Assembly (NCBI GenBank): GCA_027919835.1 | Contig: JANVFP010000025.1 | Span: forward strand, 62,001 to 126,000 | Length of the DNA stretch: 64,000 nucleotides | From: Lentinula raphanica | Taxonomy: Eukaryota > Basidiomycota > Agaricomycetes > Agaricales > Omphalotaceae | Reading direction: 5' to 3' | Position numbers and translations under genes: made by a program | The notes under the pieces: generated by a model | What the model was told of the DNA's origin: nothing | Seen by the model: only the letters and a program-made list of their open reading frames with translations | The model's database searches: none | Shown here: positions 10,478-19,968 of the stretch, one piece after another | How positions within the stretch are numbered: position 1 is the stretch's first letter | How the letters are laid out: each line of letters begins with the position of its first letter

Positions 10478-10901
10478 TATTACCAATAAAGTAGTGAAGT
10501 ACAGTTAGGAAAGGTGTCTCCCATGGAAGGCACCTCGTATAATAATGAGCCAATGCAGTCTCGACATTTCGTATAGGTGTGAGGTCATCGTCATTGACGA
10601 CAGGGAACTCGTTCATCAACTCCGTCAGTTTCGGTCCAGGCCACGATTGTACTAAATGATGGAACACAGTATTGAACCGTTCGTGTATGCGTCGTCTTTG
10701 AACACCGCTGAAACGAACCAGGAAACCGCCATAGATATGCCCAGATTGAGGCCAGCAGCCTAGTGCCACTACTACTTTGCCCAGGACGACACAGTGTGTC
10801 GTCCTGGGCAAAGTAGTAGGTGTTTGACCGTTGTGGGGAATGAAAGCACGGACAAACTCCATGTTGGGAGTCACCACGAGGCCGTTCGCGTTATCTCTCA
10901 A
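10478..10901 (-). CDS. unrecognised ORF interrupted by a palindrome
   Basis: The minus frame is open from 10901 past 10392 and encodes segments such as MEFVRAFIPHNGQTPTTLP and VQRRRIHERFNTVFHHLVQ, whose composition looks protein-like. I do not recognise a domain. Downstream of about 10470 the frame runs into the palindromic repeat pair, so that part is probably not original coding sequence. A perfect 51-bp palindrome (10769-10819) lies inside the frame without shifting it. The frame at 11025-11258 (-) might be an upstream exon, but I see no firm splice evidence. Confidence 0.3.
10769..10819. repeat. perfect 51-bp palindrome
   Basis: The 25-nt arms CTACTACTTTGCCCAGGACG... and their reverse complement are separated by a single G at 10794. 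The palindrome is long enough to extrude as a hairpin and may be a small fold-back insertion. Confidence 0.8.
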
Positions 10902-11269
10902 CAGAGCAGCAGTTCATGCGCCAACGTATCGTAGCACTATCAGAAGGAATATCAGTGAACATGAGTCTGAGACGAAGCGGAATGGAAACACACCTGGTGA
11001 AGACTGGATTGGATCTTCAGGTTCTTAGCACTGAGCAGTCGAAGTCTTTGCGCTTGTCAAGGCCATCCCAGCCATTGAACTCGATACAGGTGTAGAATGA
11101 GGAGACGAGAGGATTGCGATTTGGTTGGGAGAAATGAGCGTCTCGTCGATTGGTAGAGCAGAAGAAGAGCTCGACGCAATAGCGGAGTCCTCTTTCTCTT
11201 TGACCGACACGAGTTTTGGGCATTTCAGACTTTCTTCGACTGGAGAAATGGATGACAATATCTAGCAAA

Positions 11270-13470
11270 TGTGTCGAATCCGCCTCTGGTTCCAGCCCTG
11301 TGATACGATTGAGCGTTGGGCACCAGGAATAATCGATTTATGTTGACCTGTACAATGGGTCCAGTCTCTTCACCGCATCCGCGTGTGTAACCAACACGTC
11401 CACCAGGAATCCACTAAGATTTTCCCATCCTTGCTGCTTTGAAGCACTCATACGCGTTCAAACATTTCGAGGTACAGCCAGCGTAAGTAAGCGCGCAAAG
11501 ATTGATCGCCGTTGTCAATCGAGAGAAGTAAGATGAGGCGAGCAGTGATGTTGTTATTGAGTGGTTGAGAACAACATGTCAATGCCAGCGCAGGCCGCAG
11601 CCCACAGCTAGCAGTACTACACGAGGATAGTTCCAGATGTAGAGTGAGAGACCGAAGTCAATCACTGGAGATGATGTTGTCCGACAATGAAGATCAATGA
11701 TGAGGAAGGATGAGGACTCGAAAAAAAGGCGCCCACAGTTGAAGTGTCATTACTCAGCATTCGGCTTGTCCGGCTAAATGGCGTTCGCGGCTGAGGCAAA
11801 AACTTCCAAATTTTTCGTATGTCACCCCGAAGGGGACATGAAGGTATTACTAAAGTCCTGGGGCCATCAGAAGTAATTTGATTGTACATGGTCTACGTTA
11901 ACCGCCCAAAATGGGCGCTTCTACCCTTTTTTCAACCTCAACCCGTATTATTCTCTCCCCCCCTTTCCCCAGGATGTGCCAGTCCGATTTCTCTAGACTT
12001 ATTTGGGTAGCTAGAGACTAGTGATGATAGCAGCATTGCAACCTCTCTTTGCAAAATGGAAATGAATTCACTGCATATTCAATGATAGTAATGAAGCCTG
12101 ACAAGGCCAAATTTTCCTCTCTGAACATCTTTAACTTAGGATAGTGGCATCCTAATGGGACATAGATCTGGTAAGCACAATATGCGTGGTTTTTCGTTCA
12201 TGAACAGAATTGGTTCCAAATAGAAAATGAAGATATTGGCAGGTTAAAACTTAGAGTTACATGATTTGGATGTATGCATCACAGAAAGAATGGAGGGATG
12301 GAGTGAATTCTTTGTTTTCATCTGAAGAACTAGAAATACATCAAACTTCCAGCTGCTGAATTCATATGATCGGAAGAAGAAGGTAGTTTCAGAGTTTTAG
12401 ACATACTCGGCTCTTGTTCGGTTCACTGGTTCTCGGTTGACGGTAAGAAATCAGGCAGTAATGCCAAACAGCCTTAGAAGTAGGGAGAGAAGAGAAAATG
12501 GAGTGCGAGCATATCATAACTCTATACAAGGGGATATAAGCTATAAATGTGTGACGGACTTGTATTTTCGTGTCAACAGTGGTCAAAGACGACTACACTG
12601 GCATCAAAGATGACACTAAAATATTAGAATTACTCGTTGAACCAGGAGGTATTTCAACGTGACTCACCTTGTACCAATCATATATTATTTCTCCTTGGAT
12701 CCTCGCAAATGCAAATCTCCCTTGTAAAGGTGGTGAGTTTGGTAGTTATTTGAATGACAATGGGGCGACAGCTGGTGGAAACATGAGCTGACATGTCAAA
12801 TATATTCCTCGGCCTAGATCAATGACTTTCTTCAACTGGAGGTAGGCCATGCTTGCAGATATTGAGGATTGAAAAAGGGGATTCGACTACATGTTTTTGC
12901 TTTCCATACATTCCCGGCGATTGAGTCAGATCAGCACGAATTTAATGCCTCCAAGAATTTGAAGTACGATGGAGGCATGTTGCGGGGTCATAGGTGTAGC
13001 ACTTGGTGCGTTGAAACAAATTCGGAAGAGCGTCAGAAGATGTGATCATCTATCACCCTCGACTCCAAAACCGCAGGGATGACACCAGCCACAAAATTCT
13101 AGCTACAGAAATTGGACAGAAGCGAGTGAGTTTGACGACGGAGACGGTTGAAAGATAGTAAGACTGAGACATATCAGTTTGTGCAATCCCGCAGATCGAA
13201 GCAAGACTACTTGCCAGTAGGAGCAGGCACATTCATCAGAAAAATAAACTGAAGAAAGTCCTTTTCAAGCACGTCTAGGTCTGAAGACTCTGCCCTACCT
13301 ACTCCAGTACATACTTTAAAACCTCTTCTGCGCTATCAAAGCTCCTAGGCAGATTATAACCACAGAGTATTACCAATTCTGATACCTTCGCAGGTAATTA
13401 TAACTGCCCCCTTGACAGCATCCGGACCATTGTCCAGAAATCGATCATATCTTGAGCGAGGGTGGTCAGA
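11270..13470. other. stretch without recognisable genes
   Basis: All six frames show only short ORFs without motifs. Base composition is mixed and AT-rich in places. I see no inverted ends, tandem array or RNA gene here. It may contain the 3' end or neighbours of the broken host gene that starts at 13474, or decayed transposon sequence. Confidence 0.5.
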
Positions 13471-13473
13471 TTA

Positions 13474-13662
13474 TCAATAGCATGTCCATTCAATGTAAAA
13501 AGAAAGTGTGGTGGTATGAATACACACACGAGCGGGAAATTCTGGAAGTGTGGCCTTGCTTATGGTAAAGATGTGACCAGTAACTTCGCACCCGAGCCTG
13601 TCTGAATGAACATGTTGTCCTGTAATTGGATCGTAGACTGATTGTACACCTGTAGCTGTAGG
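13474..13662 (-). pseudogene. broken host gene, fragment C
   Basis: The minus frame reads TATGVQSVYDPITGQHVHSD, RLGCEVTGHIFTISKATLPE and further to a stop at 13474. It begins directly inside the MITE end at 13663. Its first residues continue the reading of fragment B (ending ...GVYNPAEAV), so both belong to one gene split by the MITE. I do not recognise the protein. Confidence 0.5.
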
Positions 13663-13762
13663 TTTTATGCATAATGAGTGGGCAACTGCCTGAGCCCTGT
13701 TTTGCATTACTAAGGGGCAGTTGCCCACTCAGCCAATAAATGCATATTTAAACTGGGATTAA

Positions 13763-13831
13763 GCACTGAATCAGGCCCCTCCCATTGGGGTTAGCTATGC
13801 TAACCCCAATGGGAGGGGCCTGATTCAGTGC
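13763..13831. repeat. 69-bp palindrome, 33-bp arms
   Basis: The arms GCACTGAATCAGGCCCCTCC...(13763-13795) and 13799-13831 are perfectly complementary with a 3-nt TAT loop. They sit inside the MITE, next to the telomere-like tract. Confidence 0.85.
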
Positions 13832-13847
13832 CAAACATAGGCCAATA

Positions 13848-13941
13848 AGGGTTAGGGGGTTAGGGGTTGGGTTAGGTTAGGGGTTAGGGGTTTGGTTAGG
13901 GGTTAGGGTGGTTAGGGGTTGGGTTAGGGGTTAGGGGTTGA
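13848..13941 (+). repeat. interstitial telomere-like repeat (TTAGGG/TTAGGGG)
   Basis: About 15 irregular copies of GGTTAGGGGTTAGGG and GGTTGGGTTAGGTTAGGGG type form a tract of about 94 bp. The canonical basidiomycete telomere unit is TTAGGG. Here the units vary (TTAGGGG, TTTGG, TTGGG) and the tract is bounded on both sides by MITE sequence. It is therefore interstitial, not a chromosome end. Confidence 0.8.
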
Positions 13942-14211
13942 GGATATATTGATAGACCTTAAAAAAAGACCCCCTATAGGGGTGTCAGTTTTTTCCAAAA
14001 ATGGATATTTCAAAAGATACAATTAATTCTTTTTTTCAAAAATATTGAAAAAGGTTTTTGCCTATATGTTATGCATAACATGTTGCCCAAGTTGTTATGC
14101 ATTACATCCACTGCTATAGTGAGATATAGTGAGGATTATTGAGGGGTAGGCAACTGCCCCTTGGTAATGCAAAACAGGCCTCAGGCAGTTGCCCACTTGT
14201 TATGCATAAAA

Positions 14212-14439
14212 GTTACAGCCTCAGCTGGATTGTAAACGCCAAGGTTGTAGTCGAAAACAGCATTATTGGGTAGATCTGTTCTTTGTTCGAGCGTGACATT
14301 GGTGGGATTAGAAGCTGGACCTGTGGTATCTAAAAAATTGTAGATATTCACAAAAACGTCGAACGTGCTGAATCGCATAAGAGGATTTCTGAAGGCGCAG
14401 TTGTTGAAATGGTTCCCGAAGTTGGTGAAATGCATCTGA
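14212..14439 (-). pseudogene. broken host gene, fragment B
   Basis: The minus frame from the retrotransposon edge reads MHFTNFGNHFNNCAFRNPLM, RFSTFDVFVNIYNFLDTTGP, then ...VYNPAEAV up to the MITE. Upstream it continues from fragment A (EFDIGLGQ) across the retrotransposon: GGC CAG | ATG CAT is in phase. No recognised family. The segment is open over its whole length, so disruption is recent. Confidence 0.55.
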
Positions 14440-14574
14440 TGGAGTAGTCCCGAAGGATGCTTGGATGTAATGGTTAGAGATAATGTGATTACTTCTACTT
14501 CGCGACGTTCTACCTGCTCTACGTGTAACAAACAGACGTAAATGATTACATAATTACCCTTTCCTACCACTACA
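14440..14574 (-). repeat. 3' LTR (135 bp)
   Basis: It is identical to 50183-50317 except for one base (ACGTG here, ATGTG there). It begins TGTAGTGG and ends CTACTCCA on the element's strand, giving TG...CA ends. It is unusually short for an LTR. Confidence 0.88.
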
Positions 14575-14585
14575 TGTGCCCCCGT

Positions 14586-17500
14586 TTAAGAACAGACGTC
14601 GTCCTCGACGTCAACCAGTTCCTCTTCCTTCTCACACCAAAACCTCTCAACCTCCTTCTGCTCCTCAAACAACTCTGTACCCGGCCTCGGCTCGAAAACC
14701 CTCAACCTTTGCGCATGGAACGGTCCACCCTCAACCGGAACTCCATGCCTATCCACCAGCTGATATGAATTCTCCAACTTACTCTCCACCCTTACCGGAT
14801 GAGACCAACGTATGGCAAGTTTAGTCTTCGTTGATATGTTGTTGTCCAGCTGGTTGAATCTATACTGAACCAGATCTCCTTTCCTGAAAACCACCACTCC
14901 TGCTCTAGACCCCCTCACCCTTTTGTCAAACCTCGACTTCCTACTCACCGCATGTTTCAGCGCCTCTTCATAACCATCTAACCTCTGCTGCTCAGCGTAC
15001 AGTGCATGAACTACGGCATCTCTGGGAGTCATCACCGACGCTGCCACCTCCAAACTCGTCCTTGGCGTATTAACTGCAATTCCGAACATAAGCTCCTTGG
15101 GCGAAAACTTGAGAGCGGGAAGAATGCGATGATTAAGGATACTTATAGCCTCTTCGAGCCGCTCCGGCCATGTATTAGGTAGCTTGTCGAATGAATCCAT
15201 ACTCCTCCACTCCTCGGAATCCTCCCCTACATCCGGTGCACACAGCCTCTTCAGCACATGCAACAGCAATCTATTTGTGCCCTCCACCAACCCATTAACC
15301 CAAGGTGAATACGCCGGGGTCAGCTGGTGCTTAACTCCCATGCTGTCACAGAAATCGACAACCTCTTTATTCCGGAAATGGCTGCCCTGATCCGACATAA
15401 AGGTTTCCGCCGGAAGAAATTCGTGGAAAATGTGCCGTAAAGATCCCAACGTTGTTTTTCCTGTTCCAGCGGTCTTGAACTTGAACCCCCACACATGTTG
15501 AGAGCACACGTCAAGATACAACCCAACTGTATGATATCCACCCTTCCCCACTGACATTGACAAGTAGTCTCCCACCAAGAGCTCGAATGGGTGCCTTCTC
15601 GTTATAGGTTTAAGCAGGGAATGCAGGTGTGTCGCCCCAAAATTCTTGCACTTCGGGCATTCACTAATAGCCTTGGAGATTGACTGATCCAGCTTTGGGC
15701 TACAAACCTTATCCAAGAGCGCCATTTTAACTGCATCACGCCCCCAATGTCCACCTTCCTCATGCTGCTTCCTCGCCGACTCCACCGCCTCAGCTTTTGT
15801 CACGCACTCCACCTTTGACCTTGCCCTAGCGCCTCCATTCCCCCCCACTTTCCATAGCTTTCCTTCCTCTATCAAATAGCCCTTCGCTCGATGTTGCGCT
15901 CTAGCCCTCACCCGCACGCTACAATCTGACTTCAATCCACCCATAGCATTCACCACTTCCGCAAACACCGGCTCCTCCCTCAAACGGTCTTGCAACTGTG
16001 TTAGCTCATCTGTACTCATGTCCGAGACCGCCATCACATCCTGCACCAACCCCCTTGATACCTCCCAGTCCTCACTAACTGACCAATCACTTCCATCCCC
16101 CTCAAATTCTGGCATTCCCTCATCCCGACGGCTCAACCCATCTGCCACGACATTCAGCTTCCCTGGTACATGCCGAACATCCACTATGTTATGTGCCAGG
16201 ATACCATCTCGCCATCGCGCATGTGCCGCGTTCAATTTATCGCTTACCAGCACATCACGCAATGCCTGGCAGTCCGTCTCCACTTCTACCGGATAGCCCC
16301 AGACTATATCCGAGAACTTATCGAGCGCAAACTTCAATGCCGCAAACTCAAGCAAGAATGGCTTGTAGTTTCGTTCTGCCGCCGAGGTACGTTTTGAAGC
16401 AAAACCAATAGGATGTATCTTCTCAACCACCTTCCCATTTGGTAGTTCCATTCGAAAACGCTGCACTAGCACCGCCGCAAACCCTGTCTTGCACCCATCG
16501 GACGTTACAATGAAGTGGGAACCATCCCATATTGGTGACCTCAAAACTGGCTCTGAAACCATCACCTCCTTCAACTTCAAGAAGGCCGCCGTGTGTCTCG
16601 GACCCCAACGACCATGCAGCTTCCATGCCTCCATTGCTGACTTAAACTTGGACTTCCGGCACTTCGGAGGCAGAGGCACCTCGCTCACCAGTTCTCTCAG
16701 TGGACCCTCGATAGCAGCGTAGTTCTTGATCAAATCGCAAAAATGGCCCGTCAAACCCAGGAACGAGGCCAAATTCAAGGCTGTTTCTGGTTGGCGCCAA
16801 TCTATAATAGCGGTGAGCTTTGCAGGATCTGTTGTCACCCCATCTTCGCTAACTTTGGCTCCTGCAAAGATCCCCTCGTCTACGAAGAAGCTAGATTTCG
16901 CTGCAGACAAGGACAGGTCCTTTTCGCGCACACGTTCCAGAATACACCGGATCTTGGTGAACATAGATTCAAAGTCGTCAGCGGCAGCAGCGCCATCATC
17001 CACGAACAACTCCATGGTGTTATCCGAAGTTAAGTCCCCAAGCCTGGTAGCGGTTGTATGTGCGAACGTGGAAGGAGCACCGGTAAGACCAAATGGCATT
17101 CTCTTGTACCAGAAGTAACCTCGACCTTCGACGTAGAATGCAGTGTATGGACGTGACTCGGGATGCATGTCAACGCAGTAGAATCCCGAGGCGAAATCGA
17201 AGAAGCAAAGATACTTGTGGCCACTAAGGGCAAGCTGTTTCGCCCGAATATCACCCTGAGGCATGGGTGCAATTTCTGTGAGCTTGTTCACCTCGCCAAA
17301 GTTTTGACATATACGCCACTTTGGAGGCTTCTCTCCTGTTGCCCCTTCCTCGAGCCGCACCCCGTTTGCTTCTACGCTCCGTGGCGGCAAGTCGAAACAT
17401 GGAGGAAGTCCCGCCGCTATACACTGGTCGTTCAGCCGATGCTGTAACTCCTCCAAGGAAAGTCCGCCACCCTCATGTGCTTTCTTTGCCAGTCTAGTTG

Positions 17501-18896
17501 GAGACACACACTTTACTTCGCTCGGGTCACACTGCTCGATAATATCTGATGCCAGCAGCTCATCGATTTTGGTATGCAAATACTGCTTCTGTGGTTGAGT
17601 CAGAGGGCGCTGGTGAACCTTTCGCTTGAAGCTAGCACCGTCCGGTATGTTGAGCTTGTGCACCGCCCCTTTAACCTGTCGAACCTCTCCGACGCTTAAT
17701 GCAAAGCAGTCGGCATACTCAGAGATGAGATCCTTTGCCCGTTTCAATTGGTCCTCGCTCAGGTGGTTCCCAAACTGAACCAGCCTCAAGATCTCATCTA
17801 CACGAGCTTTCTGAAAAGCACCATCCAGACCAGCATTTCTGGTGAACAGGTCAGGCCCCAGGGTATCTGTATCCAAGGCCTCCGGTATGACATCCACCGG
17901 TGTGCCATGGAAATCAGCTTCTTCCTGCACAACGCAAACTGGGCTTGTAAAGGCATCCTGTGTAAAGTTCTTGGATGGGTCAACTGTATGCTCTGGAACG
18001 ACAGAACAACTGGCTGGAACTTCCCTCGAGGGGGGTGCGCTACTTCCCCCCATTGAGTCTACGCGCGTAGCAGATTCACACTGCTTTTTTCCGTCCAAGA
18101 CCTCCCGAAAACACTTCACCTTCACCGGTCGTCGCCGACCCCTCCAACTCGTGAATCGGAAGCGGCCTTTGTCCGCCAACTCACGTTCTCTCCTACATGC
18201 CACCCGTACTCTTCCCTCCAAACGTTTACGACGTTCACTCCATACCGCTTGCATCCTCTCCTTGTCCATCGCTACCATTCGACGTCGCTCTTCCTGTCTG
18301 CTCCAAACTGCCTCTTTTGCCTCTCCTCTCAACAGCTTATCCAATTCCTGTAACCGTCGGTCCTCCTCCCAAATCCGCTGTAGCATGTCCTTCCTTGACT
18401 CAAAGGTAACAGACTCGCCATAAAAGGGAAGATTTGCTAATTGAGAATCATCCGCAGTCAGTAAATCTCCCTCGTTTGCAGAACGTGAAACATCCCTGTT
18501 ACCCGGGGTTTGTGATTCCACACTCACCCCGGCCTCCACGTCTCGCGTCATGCTACTACACTTCACACCCTCTGCATCCTTGACCACCACATGCTCCCCT
18601 AACCCCTTCTGAAATGGGTTCACCTTTGGCACACTCAACGAATCATTTCGGAAGTCATGTACCGCACCCAATCTGTGCAGCAGTGGCTTGCCCAATAACA
18701 CCTCCCAACTTCCGCCACTATCAAAAACCTGCAAAACACCCTCCACCACTTTATCTTGGAACTTCACTCTACCCCTCCACTGTGCTATCGCTGAGACCAC
18801 TGTTCCATTTGCCATCCTCAGCAGCTTATCTGAAGATTCCCAACCCTTGATCTTCTCCTTCACCCGCTCATAACAACCTCTGTCCATCGCTGCCAC
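14586..18896 (-). CDS. pol: gypsy pol polyprotein: protease end, RT, RNase H, integrase
   Basis: An open frame of 1436 codons ends 12 bp before the 3' LTR. Domains in order are the tail of a retropepsin-like domain (residues about 1-95), then reverse transcriptase with FFDFASGFYCVDMH, MPFGLTGAPSTFA and the catalytic MELFVDDGA (FVDD in place of YxDD). RNase H follows with TSDGCKTGFAAVLV and DCQALRD. Integrase has an HHCC zinc site (HEEGGHWGRDAV, CPKCKNFG) and the D,D,E residues in LLVGDYLS, FMSDQGSHF and WVNGLVEGTN. The C-terminal GPY/F-like part is KLAIRWSHPVRV. The frame starts abruptly at the edge of the 29.6-kb element. Its first residues VAAMD continue ALVDGGAM in the other half. No stop or frameshift is visible, so the copy was intact when split. 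Confidence 0.92.
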   Translation of the reverse strand: MAAMDRGCYERVKEKIKGWESSDKLLRMANGTVVSAIAQWRGRVKFQDKVVEGVLQVFDSGGSWEVLLGKPLLHRLGAVHDFRNDSLSVPKVNPFQKGLGEHVVVKDAEGVKCSSMTRDVEAGVSVESQTPGNRDVSRSANEGDLLTADDSQLANLPFYGESVTFESRKDMLQRIWEEDRRLQELDKLLRGEAKEAVWSRQEERRRMVAMDKERMQAVWSERRKRLEGRVRVACRRERELADKGRFRFTSWRGRRRPVKVKCFREVLDGKKQCESATRVDSMGGSSAPPSREVPASCSVVPEHTVDPSKNFTQDAFTSPVCVVQEEADFHGTPVDVIPEALDTDTLGPDLFTRNAGLDGAFQKARVDEILRLVQFGNHLSEDQLKRAKDLISEYADCFALSVGEVRQVKGAVHKLNIPDGASFKRKVHQRPLTQPQKQYLHTKIDELLASDIIEQCDPSEVKCVSPTRLAKKAHEGGGLSLEELQHRLNDQCIAAGLPPCFDLPPRSVEANGVRLEEGATGEKPPKWRICQNFGEVNKLTEIAPMPQGDIRAKQLALSGHKYLCFFDFASGFYCVDMHPESRPYTAFYVEGRGYFWYKRMPFGLTGAPSTFAHTTATRLGDLTSDNTMELFVDDGAAAADDFESMFTKIRCILERVREKDLSLSAAKSSFFVDEGIFAGAKVSEDGVTTDPAKLTAIIDWRQPETALNLASFLGLTGHFCDLIKNYAAIEGPLRELVSEVPLPPKCRKSKFKSAMEAWKLHGRWGPRHTAAFLKLKEVMVSEPVLRSPIWDGSHFIVTSDGCKTGFAAVLVQRFRMELPNGKVVEKIHPIGFASKRTSAAERNYKPFLLEFAALKFALDKFSDIVWGYPVEVETDCQALRDVLVSDKLNAAHARWRDGILAHNIVDVRHVPGKLNVVADGLSRRDEGMPEFEGDGSDWSVSEDWEVSRGLVQDVMAVSDMSTDELTQLQDRLREEPVFAEVVNAMGGLKSDCSVRVRARAQHRAKGYLIEEGKLWKVGGNGGARARSKVECVTKAEAVESARKQHEEGGHWGRDAVKMALLDKVCSPKLDQSISKAISECPKCKNFGATHLHSLLKPITRRHPFELLVGDYLSMSVGKGGYHTVGLYLDVCSQHVWGFKFKTAGTGKTTLGSLRHIFHEFLPAETFMSDQGSHFRNKEVVDFCDSMGVKHQLTPAYSPWVNGLVEGTNRLLLHVLKRLCAPDVGEDSEEWRSMDSFDKLPNTWPERLEEAISILNHRILPALKFSPKELMFGIAVNTPRTSLEVAASVMTPRDAVVHALYAEQQRLDGYEEALKHAVSRKSRFDKRVRGSRAGVVVFRKGDLVQYRFNQLDNNISTKTKLAIRWSHPVRVESKLENSYQLVDRHGVPVEGGPFHAQRLRVFEPRPGTELFEEQKEVERFWCEKEEELVDVEDDVCS

Positions 18897-19960
18897 ATCA
18901 GGAAAAACAGTCCTGTCTCTATAAACCTAGAGGTGACCTTATAATGCTCTAGACTCTCTAGACAGTCCAAGGGCTCCAGAGAATTCAGAGACTCCAGAGA
19001 CTCCAGAGATACCCCCCCTAATCCTCAAGACCCCAGGTTGATTACCAGAGATTTGAGATTTATTTCAAGAATTTTAGGAGACTAAGAAAGTAATATCAAT
19101 TTTTTTATTTTCTTTGAAAGTTTATGTGAATAAAAAGATCTCTTTGTAATAAGTTTATGTTCTTAGAGGGATATTCCTAATGCCTGAAAAGTCTTTGGTG
19201 TCTTTATAAATTTGCTTGAAAAGCCTGAAAGTTTCCCAAACTCTTTTGGAATCTCTGTCAATCTATGAAAGTCACTTTGCCTTTCTCCTCGGTGCTTGAT
19301 ATTTGCTCTGAGGCTTTTTGAAAGTCACTTCATAACTTGGAGAGCTTTCTGCAGGAACTGGAATGTTCTTTATAAATCTTTTGAGCTTCCTAGTCATTCT
19401 ATCAGACTCATGTAAGGACTCTCGGAGAATATGAGAGGCTTTGAAGGTACTTGATGTTGCATTATTACTCCTCTCTAATAACTTAAGAACACCATTTATT
19501 TCTTTCATTTTCTCTGAGTCACATTGGTCATCTTTAAGAGTATTCAATTAAGCTTTGGTTTCATTTGATAGTTGCAGGGAAGACTCTGAGATATCTGTCA
19601 GACTCTTTTCAATCATTATAAAGCAACCGAAATACTTTTTTTATTCTATCATAGCGCAGTTTCAGACCTCAAGGTTCTCCAGATACTTTTTTTTGATTTT
19701 TAAAGCTTCTGGGATGTTTCTCGAAGAGATATTTCATAATTTCTAAGGCTGTAAGGAGGCTCTTTAGCTCTCCCAAAGTACCCTAGGGTTTCACAAAGGT
19801 CAATAGGATCCCCTTAAGTACCCTTTAAATGCTTGCTTAGCATATTATCTGATTCCAGAGCTTCTCAAATCATTATATAGGTCCATGAGGTGGTTATATA
19901 CAGCGCACAGATAGCGTCCAGCAGATTAAGAGCAGATAGTTTATGTCTCCCCAGCTCTCA
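18896..19960. repeat. left subterminal region of the giant element
   Basis: The region is dense in short imperfect repeats such as CTCCAGAGACTCC, TCTAGA, ACCCTAGGG and CCTTAAGTACCCTTT, plus AT-rich runs. Similar words (CCTTTAAGTACCCTAAG, CCTAGGGAG, CCTAGAG) fill the right end at 48200-48440. I take these as subterminal binding-site arrays. A 91-codon minus ORF at 19272-19547 (basic, Ser-rich) is the only sizeable frame; I do not recognise it. Confidence 0.55.
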
Positions 19961-19968
19961 ACAAGACC

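Larger units (their letters stand above)
13663..14211. mobile_element. 0.55-kb MITE containing a telomere-like tract
   Basis: The ends TTTTATGCATAA (13663-13674) and TTATGCATAAAA (14200-14211) are inverted. Pairing continues inward for about 65 bp through AGTGGGCAACTGCCTGAG and CCTGTTTTGCATTAC with few mismatches. The element has no coding capacity. Inside are a 33-bp-arm palindrome, a (T)TAGGGG tract, and an AT-rich part with runs of A and T. It interrupts the minus-strand host gene between ...NPAEAV and TATGVQ.... I could not define a clean target duplication: only 2-4 bp of flank resemble each other. Confidence 0.75.

Noticed and set aside
13848..13941. Chromosome end
   Set aside because: The telomere-like tract is irregular, under 100 bp, and bounded on both sides by MITE and gene sequence.
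17842..18423. Plus-strand ORFs opposite pol
   Set aside because: They are shadows of the pol reading frame, which has clear domains.
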